Source: UBA6144 sp964399165 (lineage in GTDB: Bacteria > Bdellovibrionota > Bacteriovoracia > Bacteriovoracales > Bacteriovoracaceae). Taken from it: 64,000 bases of DNA. A program made the translations under genes and the position numbers. The notes below the pieces were generated by a model. The model ran no database searches, had not been told where the DNA came from, and saw only the letters and a list, made by a program, of their open reading frames with translations. Shown here piece by piece: positions 52,901 through 60,663 of this stretch (positions are counted from its first letter, which is position 1; the number at the start of each line of letters is the position of its first letter). Location: positions 1 to 64,000 of the forward strand of contig CAYNPO010000011.1 of NCBI GenBank assembly GCA_964399165.1. The letters run 5' to 3'.

Positions 52901-53666
52901 GGTGCCCTGGGGGGCCCTGAAGCTGGTGGTGGGCCTCGCTTTGCTGGTCGACGGCCTGCTGCTCCTGCCCTATGTGGGAAGCATCATGGGACCAGGCTCA
53001 CCCCTGCGTTTCCTGGGCCAGGCTTCCGTGGCGGCCCCATGGATCACAGCGGGCTGGTGTGTGTACGTCTTGCTGTTGGTTGTGTATCTGGCTCGCCCTC
53101 TCTCCGTCCCGTTGGCCCTCGCCCAGACACTCGCGGGGGCGGCGATTTCGGCCTGGACGGCGTCGGCGGGGGCCCAACTTTGGTACGGGCTACACGCCTA
53201 CGCGCAATTCCTATCGTTGGGATTGCTGCTGGCAAGATGGCTTGGCCCGAAGGAGGCGAGCTTCGTGTGGCAACACCTGAAGCTCCTGCTTGCCCTGGCC
53301 TATTTGGAGTCAGGGGTGGGGAAACTCCTCACGCCCGGCTGGTGGGAGGGACAGGTGCTGTGGCAGATGCTGGGGGAGCGTTGGGGTTATGCCAGCGTGG
53401 CGGGTTGGTCTGAGTGGCTGGGCCCGCTGGGAATCGGGCTCGCAGCTTTTCAGGCCTCCGTTCCCTTGGCCCTCTTGAGCAAACGGGGCAAGTGGATCTG
53501 GGGCCGGGGACTATGCGCCATGCACGTGGCGACGGCCCTGGCTACCGAGGTTTGGCTGTTCTCGGGGTTCATGGCGGCCGTATCGGCCCTCTTCTTCGCC
53601 ACCGACAATCGTCCATGGCTGCCGGAGGGTCTCAGTAAGACATCCCCATCCCGAAGAGCGGGGTGA
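52854..53666 (+). CDS. HTTM-domain-like membrane protein (vitamin-K carboxylase-related fold)
   Basis: 270 residues with about seven hydrophobic helices. The segment LAYLESGVGKLLTPGWWEG, then LWQMLGERWG, matches the pattern of HTTM domains, the membrane fold shared with vitamin K-dependent gamma-carboxylase. The catalytic lumenal part of true carboxylases is missing. The start at 52854 is chosen before the first helix. Last gene of the rightward operon from 48338; its 3' end overlaps the leftward precursor-like ORF by 35 bases. Confidence 0.6.
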   Translation: MHPTASSSSPPSSPAEVPWGALKLVVGLALLVDGLLLLPYVGSIMGPGSPLRFLGQASVAAPWITAGWCVYVLLLVVYLARPLSVPLALAQTLAGAAISAWTASAGAQLWYGLHAYAQFLSLGLLLARWLGPKEASFVWQHLKLLLALAYLESGVGKLLTPGWWEGQVLWQMLGERWGYASVAGWSEWLGPLGIGLAAFQASVPLALLSKRGKWIWGRGLCAMHVATALATEVWLFSGFMAAVSALFFATDNRPWLPEGLSKTSPSRRAG

Positions 53667-53814
53667 GCCTGGCGGGGGAAGCGTCGTCCTCGTCCGTTTT
53701 AAGGCGGCGGACTCCTCCGAACTCGAGGTCTTCGGCTGAAGGGCTAGCCTCTTCGCCGGAGGCTGGGTCTTGGGAGGGTTTCGGGGCTTGGCCCTGGGGG
53801 GTCTTTTTACTCAT
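53632..53814 (-). CDS. candidate RiPP precursor peptide, 60 aa
   Basis: The ORF reads MSKKTPQGQAPKPSQDPASG, then an acidic middle (EEASPSAEDLEFGGVRRLK, TDEDDASP) and a C-terminal segment ARLTPLFGMGMSY. A polar, acidic leader with a short hydrophobic Ser/Thr-containing tail is the usual layout of precursor peptides. It occupies the only sizeable spacer between the HTTM gene and the radical SAM gene, and is divergent from the latter. No strong ribosome-binding site is seen and there are no cysteines. Modification sites and cleavage point are unknown. Confidence 0.5.
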   Translation of the reverse strand: MSKKTPQGQAPKPSQDPASGEEASPSAEDLEFGGVRRLKTDEDDASPARLTPLFGMGMSY

Positions 53815-53939
53815 GCTTTTTATTCCCGAATGTGAGCGGCTTCGTCGTGCGCCAAGCTTTCAGGGACCTTATCATGCTAATTTGCCTTTTCCCAGGTGTC
53901 CACTTCCGACGCCAGGGTACCGAAAACCCGGATCCCTCC

Positions 53940-55853
53940 ATGCAGCCGCGTGCCGACAATTTTGGCCACTTCCCGGTGGTGCTGGTGAATCCACCCTTGG
54001 CGCCTTTGCGGCCCTCCCTGGGCCTTGGGCTGCTCAAGGCGGCAAACGAACGGGCCGGGATCCCCACCCACGTCATCGAGGCGCAGATGCGCTTTGCCCG
54101 GCAGTTTGGCGTGAGGCGCTACCAACATTTGGCCAGCAACGCCACGGGCAGCGCCTTGTTGGTGGAATGGCTCTTCGCCCGCATCGCTTTTGGCTATTCT
54201 CCTGGCTCACCGCTGACGGAGGGGGAGTGGCTGCGGGGCCCGGACGTGGGGGCACACGTTGAAATACTCGGACTCTCCCCCAGCGTGCGCACTTTAGAGG
54301 AAGCCTTGCGCGACATGGAGGAGCGGCACCGGGATTTTTTCCAGGCGTTTCTCGACGGCCTGGTGGACCAAGTGGTGGCATCGGGGGCCAAGGTCTTGGG
54401 GGCTTCTTCGACCTTCGAGCAGACCACCGCCGCTTTGGCCCTTTTTCGCACGGCCAAGGCGCGTGGAGAGATCACCACCGTACTGGGAGGCTACAACTGT
54501 GAAGGCTACGCCGGACGGGTGCTGGCCCGGCAGTGCGCGGATTTGGATATCGCTTTCTCGGGCGAGGCGGACGTGTTGTTTCCCCGCATGTGCCAGGAGA
54601 TTTTAGAGCATGGCCGGGTGGAAGGCATTCGCGCGGCCGGCAGGGTGGCCTGGACGCGGGCCAACTCCGTGGGGCCCAGGCCAGCGCAGCCTTTGCGTGC
54701 CTCCGTGGAAAACCTGGATGGGTTGCCGCTCCCTGATTATGGGCCCGCCTTGGCCGACTACCGTGAGGCCGGCCTGGGAGAAGCCTTGGGGCCGCCCGCG
54801 GTGCCTTTTGAAACGTCTCGGGGATGCTGGTGGGGGCAGAAGCTCCAATGCAAGTTCTGTGGCCTTTCGGACGCGGCCTTGCGTTACCGGCAAAAAACCC
54901 CGGATCGGGCCGTGGTCGAGGTGGCCGAGCTTTCCCGCTTGCACGGAGTGGAGGACTTCATCGCCACCGACCTGATCATGCCCACCGACTTCGTGGGCCC
55001 CTTCCTCGAGCGGTTGGAAGGCTTGCCGGGCAGACCCACCTTCTTCTACGAGACGAAATCCAATCTGGGTTTTGAAAAGATGCGCCGCTTGGCCCGCGCC
55101 GGGGTCAACCGGCTGCAGCCGGGCATCGAGGCGCTGGACGATGGCATTCTCAGGGAAATCAACAAGGGCGCCCGGGCGCTTCAGAACATTGCCCTGCTCA
55201 AGCACGCCGCCCGCCTCAAGGTCTGGGCCTATTGGAACGTCCTGCTGGGCTTTCCGGGCGTGTCCAAAGAACAGGACCTGGCCCAGCTGGAGGTGTTCCC
55301 GGCCCTCTACCACCTCCAGCCTCCCATGTACGTCAATCCCGTGCGCTTTGACCGCGACAGCGTCTACCACCGGCGTCCCGGCGACCATGGCCTGCGCCTG
55401 GAGCCCGCCTGGGGATACCGGTTGGTTTATCCTTTCCCCGACGAGGACTTGGAGGATTTCGCCTATTACTTCACCGATCGCGAGCATGAACGCACCTACT
55501 CCGATCCCGCATTCCTACGTCCCTTCCAGGAGAAGCACCGGGAGTGGAGCCGCAGCTACCTCCGTGGGGCCGCGCTCACTTACGCGTTGGAGGAAGGACA
55601 GCTGGTAGTCACCGACAGCCGCGGTGATGCCCGACCCAAGACGAGCCAGTGGGATCCACGGGTCGGAGCACTGCTGGATTTGGCCAACGATCCCACGTCC
55701 GTCGGGGAATTCGCGCTCGGGGCGCAGCGCTTGGGATTTTCCCAGGAAGGCGCGGAGGCGTTGTTGCAGGATTTGGCAAGAGAGGCGCTGGTGCTGCGCC
55801 GAGATGGTCAGGTGCTGTCCTTGGCCATACCTAGGGCACCGGTCGAGGCCTAG
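53940..55853 (+). CDS. RiPP-maturation-type B12-binding radical SAM protein
   Basis: 637 residues from the ATG at 53940; starts at 53832 (GTG) or 53874 are possible, and none has a clear ribosome-binding site. The N-terminal ~230 residues are a cobalamin-binding-like domain (VVLVNPPLAPLRPSLGLGLL, KVLGASSTFEQT, VLGGYNCEG). The cluster motif SRGCWWGQKLQCKFCGLS (Cys ~296, 304, 307; C-x7-C-x2-C) is diagnostic for the ribosomal-peptide maturation radical SAM protein 1 family, whose studied relatives include C-methyltransferases. The C-terminal ~80 residues look like a winged helix that could bind a leader. Confidence 0.85.
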   Translation: MQPRADNFGHFPVVLVNPPLAPLRPSLGLGLLKAANERAGIPTHVIEAQMRFARQFGVRRYQHLASNATGSALLVEWLFARIAFGYSPGSPLTEGEWLRGPDVGAHVEILGLSPSVRTLEEALRDMEERHRDFFQAFLDGLVDQVVASGAKVLGASSTFEQTTAALALFRTAKARGEITTVLGGYNCEGYAGRVLARQCADLDIAFSGEADVLFPRMCQEILEHGRVEGIRAAGRVAWTRANSVGPRPAQPLRASVENLDGLPLPDYGPALADYREAGLGEALGPPAVPFETSRGCWWGQKLQCKFCGLSDAALRYRQKTPDRAVVEVAELSRLHGVEDFIATDLIMPTDFVGPFLERLEGLPGRPTFFYETKSNLGFEKMRRLARAGVNRLQPGIEALDDGILREINKGARALQNIALLKHAARLKVWAYWNVLLGFPGVSKEQDLAQLEVFPALYHLQPPMYVNPVRFDRDSVYHRRPGDHGLRLEPAWGYRLVYPFPDEDLEDFAYYFTDREHERTYSDPAFLRPFQEKHREWSRSYLRGAALTYALEEGQLVVTDSRGDARPKTSQWDPRVGALLDLANDPTSVGEFALGAQRLGFSQEGAEALLQDLAREALVLRRDGQVLSLAIPRAPVEA

Positions 55854-56125
55854 CGGCGGATCAGGTCCAGTTGCAGCAGGTCTTTCAAGAAGGCCTCTGC
55901 CTTGGGCGCCAATCCGCGCTCCTCCAACCCCAGTTCACGTAGCCCTTGAAGGGCGGTTTTGCCCTGGCTGAGTTGCAGGAACAGTTTGGCGGCGATGCCG
56001 TCGATCTCGGAGATTTCACCGGTTTCCATGTCCATCACCAGAAGACGCGAGTTCTGCGGGTCCATGCTCCGGTGGACAACATGGCCAGTGGAGAAAACGC
56101 GATCCAGCAGTTCGTCGTTAGGCAT
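55850..56125 (-). CDS. PqqD-like protein (RiPP recognition element type)
   Basis: 91 residues. The pattern SRLLVMDMETGEISEIDGIA, then AAKLFLQLSQGKTALQGLRE and a C-terminal helix ending LLQLDLIRR, fits the PqqD winged helix (beta-hairpin, helix with hydrophobic spacing, short third helix). It is the last gene of the ycaO-glycosyltransferase operon and ends tail-to-tail with the radical SAM gene (4-base overlap). Probable leader-peptide binder for the YcaO or radical SAM enzyme. Confidence 0.7.
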   Translation of the reverse strand: MPNDELLDRVFSTGHVVHRSMDPQNSRLLVMDMETGEISEIDGIAAKLFLQLSQGKTALQGLRELGLEERGLAPKAEAFLKDLLQLDLIRR

Positions 56126-56156
56126 GAGACCATGCTAAAGACGTTTGAACGGATGG

Positions 56157-57224
56157 TCAAAGCCCGAAGGCTATTCTCAGGCGCCGCTCCACTGCGGAAG
56201 AGGAGAATCGCTCCCGGGCCCAGCGCCGCTGCTCGGCCGTGGAACGAGGACGTGCCAACCAAGGCATATGGCCCTCCAGCTCTTGCTCGCTGGCCGCGAT
56301 GCTGAGCCGGCGGGTGAGGGGCGCCTCCAGGAAGAGCTTGTGGCCACCCCAGTCCGTGACCAGGGCAGGAAGTCCCATGGCCATGGCCTCGGCCACCGCC
56401 AGGCCGAACTCCTCGTATTGGAATGTGGACGTACTGACCACGGCGTCCACCTCACCTAAGAGTTTCGTGAGGCGCGCTGGAGAATGGAACGGCATGACCT
56501 TGAGTCCGGGTGTGGGCCGAGCGAGGGCGCGCAGGAGGCGTTCATGGCGCCGCATGGCCCTGGCCCTTCCGCCCGCCGCCACGTCCAGCGCCGCGTCTGG
56601 CGCGCCCACCAGCCACAGCTCGGCGCCATCCGCCGGGCGCCGCGCCCACCACTCCAGCAATCGCAGCACGCCTTTGTCGGCGTTGAGGCGGCCTACATAG
56701 GCTAAGCGCGGAGGGGGGCCGCGCCTGCGGCGGGCAAGCGGTGCTTCAAAAAACAACTCGCGCACAGGGAAGGGGAGTAGCTGCGCGCTGTGGGAGGTGA
56801 GGGTGTGGTCCACGGGGTCCTTCACCAGGTGGGAGGCCGCATAGAGCGACAGCTGGAAACCTGCTAATCCCGACTCCATCTGCCGCAACTCTTCCAGTCG
56901 GTCCAACACGTCCGCGAAAAGGTGCAGGTGGAATCGGGCCTTGCCTGGCTCTAGCCAAGCGGCCAGGAAGGACAAGGCTCCGTAGGGCACGGTGTGTTCC
57001 AATGCCACCACGTGGACGACTCCGGTGTGCCGCCGGATCATTTTCACCACGGCCGCCAGTTCTTTCTGCGCTTCCCTGGAGTCGGGCAGGATCACGATGC
57101 GCACCCGTGCGCCGCGGGCCCGCCACGAAAGGTAAATGGAGCGCCAAATGGCCGTGACTTGGCGGGTGGAGGGCCAGGGATCCCGTCGCGAGCGCAGCAA
57201 AACGATGAGAGGGGGCTTCAGCAC
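56157..57224 (-). CDS. GT4-family glycosyltransferase
   Basis: 355 residues with a GT-B fold: RLAYVGRLNADKGVLRLLEW in the donor-binding half and the EX7E motif in QYEEFGLAVAEAMAMGLPAL, followed by VTDWGGHKLFLE. These retaining enzymes use nucleotide sugars. The start overlaps the ycaO stop by seven bases, so the two are co-translated, which suggests that the peptide product (or a carrier) is glycosylated; acceptor and sugar are unknown. Confidence 0.85.
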   Translation of the reverse strand: MLKPPLIVLLRSRRDPWPSTRQVTAIWRSIYLSWRARGARVRIVILPDSREAQKELAAVVKMIRRHTGVVHVVALEHTVPYGALSFLAAWLEPGKARFHLHLFADVLDRLEELRQMESGLAGFQLSLYAASHLVKDPVDHTLTSHSAQLLPFPVRELFFEAPLARRRRGPPPRLAYVGRLNADKGVLRLLEWWARRPADGAELWLVGAPDAALDVAAGGRARAMRRHERLLRALARPTPGLKVMPFHSPARLTKLLGEVDAVVSTSTFQYEEFGLAVAEAMAMGLPALVTDWGGHKLFLEAPLTRRLSIAASEQELEGHMPWLARPRSTAEQRRWARERFSSSAVERRLRIAFGL

Positions 57225-58408
57225 AAAGGATGGGGATGAGGGTTAAGGGGAAGGCCCCGCAGTGCGGGCGCGCCCCAGTTGCGGTGGCGATGGCGGAAGT
57301 CCAGCCCCACCAGCCCGGGGGCGAAGGCTTTGGCGACGTGGATACCGCGTCCCAGGGGAGTGGGCATGTCCACGACGAAGATGGCCTGGCCGGCGGCGCG
57401 CAAAGCCGCCTTGAGTTCCGCTGCCGTCGCGGACGCCGGGGCATCCCACCGGCGTGGACGGGCCGAGGTCAGAAGGCGCGTGGGGGCGGAGTTGCGAGGA
57501 TCCATGCCATAGTAGTAATGGCGGTCCTCGCTCTTAAAAAGTCCCCGCTCGGGGTCCAGCTGGGCCAGGTCCAGGGGATTGGTGCGCGGATGATCGTGGT
57601 GGAGGAGGAAGGCCAGGGCCTCCAGGAAACTTTTGCGTAAGGCAGTGGCCGGATCCAAGTCGGCCCCAAGACCCAGCACGAAGAAATGAGGGCGTCGCCG
57701 GCGCAGCACCGTGCCCGCCACGTGGATGGGCCACTTAGTGGGGAAGTGGAGGGCGCAGTAAGACATTTCCCGGCGCTCGAGTTCGCGCGAGCAGGCACTG
57801 GGCAACTTTGGCAATCCCTCCAATCGCCAGCGCACCGGCGCTCGGGCGGACCACCAATGTTCAAGGAAGGCGTCCCGTTCCAACAGCTCCGCCACCGCGC
57901 GCGCCCGCGCCGCCGCGGCGGTGGGGGCCGCGGCCCAGCCATTGGAAGAATCGTGGACGTAGAAAGGGGCCTTGGGATTGCTCAGGCAAAATTCCGGCAC
58001 CCAAGTGGGAGCGCCCGATGTCCAGTCTAGGGCGCGGATCCACGCCACGTCGCCGGGACGCTCCAGGGCCCGGCACTCAGGCCAGGTGGAGAGTTGCTCA
58101 TGGGAGAACCAACGGTAACCGCGCCATACCTTGTGGACCTGTGCTTTCTCCACTTCGCTCCAAGGACGGCAGCGCTCGGCCAGTGTGCGGGGAGCCAGGG
58201 CGAAGGCCAAGCGCTCCAGGGCCTCGCCTTTGGCCTTGGCGCGGGCGCGGACGGGATTTTCATCATGGCCCCAACCTACCAGGCGTTTGCCCTGGGACGC
58301 GGCTTCCGCCGAGTAACAGTAAATGCCCGCCGCATGCAAAACTCGGCGGGCGCGAGGAGAAGCCTGCCTTGCTGGCGTCGCTGGCGTTGTGGCACGATGG
58401 GAGGGCAT
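57218..58408 (-). CDS. YcaO-domain protein
   Basis: 396 residues. ATP-binding signatures of YcaO are visible: RARAKAKGEALERLAFAL (~54-71), SSNGWAAAPTAAAARARAVA (154-173) and ELLERDAFLEHWW (174-186). The C-terminus ends LNPHPHPLC, the Pro-rich PxPxP-type tail of azoline-forming YcaO enzymes. These activate backbone amides to make thiazolines, oxazolines, amidines or thioamides. No fused or adjacent E1-like ocin-ThiF partner is seen; the PqqD-like protein may replace it. First gene of a three-gene leftward operon. Confidence 0.9.
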   Translation of the reverse strand: MPSHRATTPATPARQASPRARRVLHAAGIYCYSAEAASQGKRLVGWGHDENPVRARAKAKGEALERLAFALAPRTLAERCRPWSEVEKAQVHKVWRGYRWFSHEQLSTWPECRALERPGDVAWIRALDWTSGAPTWVPEFCLSNPKAPFYVHDSSNGWAAAPTAAAARARAVAELLERDAFLEHWWSARAPVRWRLEGLPKLPSACSRELERREMSYCALHFPTKWPIHVAGTVLRRRRPHFFVLGLGADLDPATALRKSFLEALAFLLHHDHPRTNPLDLAQLDPERGLFKSEDRHYYYGMDPRNSAPTRLLTSARPRRWDAPASATAAELKAALRAAGQAIFVVDMPTPLGRGIHVAKAFAPGLVGLDFRHRHRNWGAPALRGLPLNPHPHPLC

Positions 58409-58447
58409 GTTGGGACTTTTTACCAGAGTAACTGAGGAAGGGGCAAG

Positions 58448-59059
58448 ATGAACGCCGTCGGCCCCTTATGCCACCCTCTAGGGCGCTCCCATCCTTTGGA
58501 GGGGGAAATGCGCGAAGCCGCCTGGTGCGCTTTCCAGTCATGGGAGAGGCCCGCCAACCCCGTTCCCCACGAGATCCCCCTCATGCACCTCAAGGATTAC
58601 GCCATCGCGCCCATGGCGCGCGCACCTCATAACCAGTGGCATCGGGATTGCGCCCCGGTGCCCTCCCCCTACATGCGGTCGTGTTTTGCGGCCTGGTTGC
58701 TGGACATGCGCGGAGAAGGGTGGGCCTTCTCCCTGGTTCGGCTGACGCTCTTGCCGCCGGGAAGCCAGCTGGAGTTCCATGTGGACGAGTCGCCCTATCC
58801 CGCTGACGGCTACCGGCTGCACCTTCCCCTGGCCACACATCCCTCCTGCACCTTGGATTGGCGAGTGGGTGGCCGGGTTCATAGCCGGCACCTGCCTCTA
58901 GACGGCGGCCCCGCGCTGGTGCGGGTGGATGTGCCCCATCGGGCCACCAATCCTTCCGGTGAATGGCGGATCCATTTGCTGGCGGCCATCGCCGCTTGGC
59001 CCCCGGCCCTGCGCTGGATGGGCGATTCGCTGCAGCCGGTGGTGGGGGACGACTCTTAG
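58448..59059 (+). CDS. aspartyl/asparaginyl beta-hydroxylase-like dioxygenase
   Basis: 203 residues with GGAAGGGG before the ATG. A double-stranded beta-helix with the iron motif FHVDES (His111, Asp113), RLHLPL and DVPHRATNPSGEWRIHLL (His164, Arg174) matches the Asp/Asn beta-hydroxylase-like group of 2-oxoglutarate oxygenases. It is divergent from ycaO with a 39-bp spacer, so promoters must overlap the 5' ends. Possible substrate: the peptide of this locus. Confidence 0.78.
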   Translation: MNAVGPLCHPLGRSHPLEGEMREAAWCAFQSWERPANPVPHEIPLMHLKDYAIAPMARAPHNQWHRDCAPVPSPYMRSCFAAWLLDMRGEGWAFSLVRLTLLPPGSQLEFHVDESPYPADGYRLHLPLATHPSCTLDWRVGGRVHSRHLPLDGGPALVRVDVPHRATNPSGEWRIHLLAAIAAWPPALRWMGDSLQPVVGDDS

Positions 59060-59418
59060 CCGCGGGATTTAACCTGCCCGAAGAATCCGTCGAACAGTCC
59101 CCCCATGGATTTATGCAAGGGTGATCCTTCCGGCAACAGGAGCGCCGCCAGTTGGGCCCGTAGTTGCGCGTTCGCCTCGCGCTGGAGAGGGATGAGCGCA
59201 TCTCCCTGGGGATAGTCGCGCAAGACCGGGACGCGCTGGGCGAGGAGCTTGGCCACCTTCTCCAACCTGGTGTGGTCATATTGCAAGAAGGCGAGGTTCT
59301 CACCTCCCAAATTCTTGGGACCCTTGTCCACCGGGGGAGTATCCTCGACCTGACTAAGGAATTCCTCGAAGCCCTTGAGGTCGTCGGCGCTGGCCTGGAG
59401 GAGCTTCTTTTTATCCAC
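59056..59418 (-). CDS. small cytoplasmic protein of unknown function, 120 aa
   Basis: No signal peptide or membrane segment. Charged and helical (MDKKKLLQASADDLKGFEEF, LIPLQREANAQLRAQLAALL) with a Gly-rich C-terminus (GGLFDGFFGQVK). It overlaps the convergent dioxygenase by four bases and its upstream partner by eight. Not recognised. Confidence 0.65.
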   Translation of the reverse strand: MDKKKLLQASADDLKGFEEFLSQVEDTPPVDKGPKNLGGENLAFLQYDHTRLEKVAKLLAQRVPVLRDYPQGDALIPLQREANAQLRAQLAALLLPEGSPLHKSMGGLFDGFFGQVKSRG

Positions 59419-59917
59419 GGGTCCCTCCCACGCGTTTTTTTAGCCTGTCGATCAGCCCTTGGTAGAAAGCCGCCTCTTGGGCCAGGCCCCACAGCTCCCG
59501 GTGTTGTTCTCCGTAGCGTGCCAGGGCGGCGTCCACCTGGCGCGGATCGGTGTTCTGGATTTGTTGCTGGAGGAGGCGGTTGCCGCGGGAGACTTCCGCC
59601 TCGCGCACGGTGGTTTTGCCTTCCTTCTGATGGAAAAAACGCGGGAGGGCCTGGACATCCGGCACCACCGGCACGACTCCCAGGGCCTCGCCGTGGTCGG
59701 CGACCAAGTATACGGGGTAGGGAAAGCGCCAGGAGACGCGGCCCTCGGAGAACCAGTTCTCCACCAGGCCGATCACCTCGCGCTGCTGGTCCGGGCCCAG
59801 GTGTTTGATCACCAGCGCCACCGGGGCGCGGAGGTTCATGTCTGGCTTGAGCGCGGCCGTGACGTGCTCCAGCTGTTCGCTCTCAATCGTGACGAGTTGG
59901 TAGATGGGCAGATTCAT
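59411..59917 (-). CDS. cytoplasmic protein of unknown function, 168 aa
   Basis: Alpha/beta N-terminal part (MNLPIYQLVTIESEQLEHVT, WRFPYPVYLVADHGEALGVV) and a helical, charged C-terminal third (VREAEVSRGNRLLQQQIQNT). Not recognised. Co-translated with the 120-aa protein downstream through an eight-base overlap. Confidence 0.65.
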   Translation of the reverse strand: MNLPIYQLVTIESEQLEHVTAALKPDMNLRAPVALVIKHLGPDQQREVIGLVENWFSEGRVSWRFPYPVYLVADHGEALGVVPVVPDVQALPRFFHQKEGKTTVREAEVSRGNRLLQQQIQNTDPRQVDAALARYGEQHRELWGLAQEAAFYQGLIDRLKKRVGGTRG

Positions 59918-59983
59918 GCTTTAATTTAAGCAGACTCCGGGGGTTTCTCCCAGGAAGGAGCAACCGAGCGGGGACGTCGGACG

Positions 59984-60661
59984 ATGATGGTGCGCTTGCA
60001 AGCATTGGTGCTTCCGGAAGAGCTTATCCACCTGCTCAAGACCCCTTTGGGCTCCCTGGAATCCCCCGTGGGGCGCTTGTTGCAGGGTAGCCCGGGCCTG
60101 CGCTTGGTGCTGGAGCGCGCTTTCAGCGAGTTTCACGGCCCCAAGGTCGGCCTGGAGAAAGTCTTCAACACCCTTGGTTGGGCCCACTTCCGCGACCGCG
60201 TGACCTCGGTTTACCTTTTCAAGGCCATGAATGGGGTGTTCCCCGACAAAACCGACATGGATCTCTTGGAGGACATCCATCGCCTGGAGGCCCGCTTCGC
60301 GGACAAGGTGGTGACCGGATGCTCACGGCTTTTCCTCTTGGGCCTCTATCTGCGCCTGCTGGCGATCCGTGGAGGGGAGGGAGCGGACTCATCGTTCTTG
60401 GCGGTGCCTGAAGGCGTCCAGCGGGCATTGGCCCTCACACAGGGGCGTTCAGACCGCCCGGACTGGCTCATTCTCTTGTGCTGGCACTTCGACGCTTTCC
60501 TGGGAACTGAATCCTTCATTTCCGCGCTGCGGGCGGGGCGGCCCTACGCCGAACTGTTCGCCACCCTGACCACCGCGCAACAAGAGTACTTCCTCGCCAA
60601 CCTGCTCGCCTACGGTGCTTCCATCCGCGAGAGCGACCCCTTCCTTTACGAGAGGATCTGA
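59984..60661 (+). CDS. cytoplasmic helical protein upstream of CpaF-like ATPase, 225 aa
   Basis: All-helical pattern without signal peptide (LVLPEELIHLLKTPLGSLES, GCSRLFLLGLYLRLLAIRGG). Only two bases separate it from the CpaF-like gene, so it probably works with it, but it does not look like a known Tad or type IV pilus component. Confidence 0.65.
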   Translation: MMVRLQALVLPEELIHLLKTPLGSLESPVGRLLQGSPGLRLVLERAFSEFHGPKVGLEKVFNTLGWAHFRDRVTSVYLFKAMNGVFPDKTDMDLLEDIHRLEARFADKVVTGCSRLFLLGLYLRLLAIRGGEGADSSFLAVPEGVQRALALTQGRSDRPDWLILLCWHFDAFLGTESFISALRAGRPYAELFATLTTAQQEYFLANLLAYGASIRESDPFLYERI

Positions 60662-60663
60662 TC

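Noticed and set aside
53663..54262. 199-codon rightward ORF across the HTTM/radical SAM spacer
   Set aside because: Overlaps the radical SAM coding region in another frame, and its first part is the antisense of the precursor-like ORF; no domain or ribosome-binding site.
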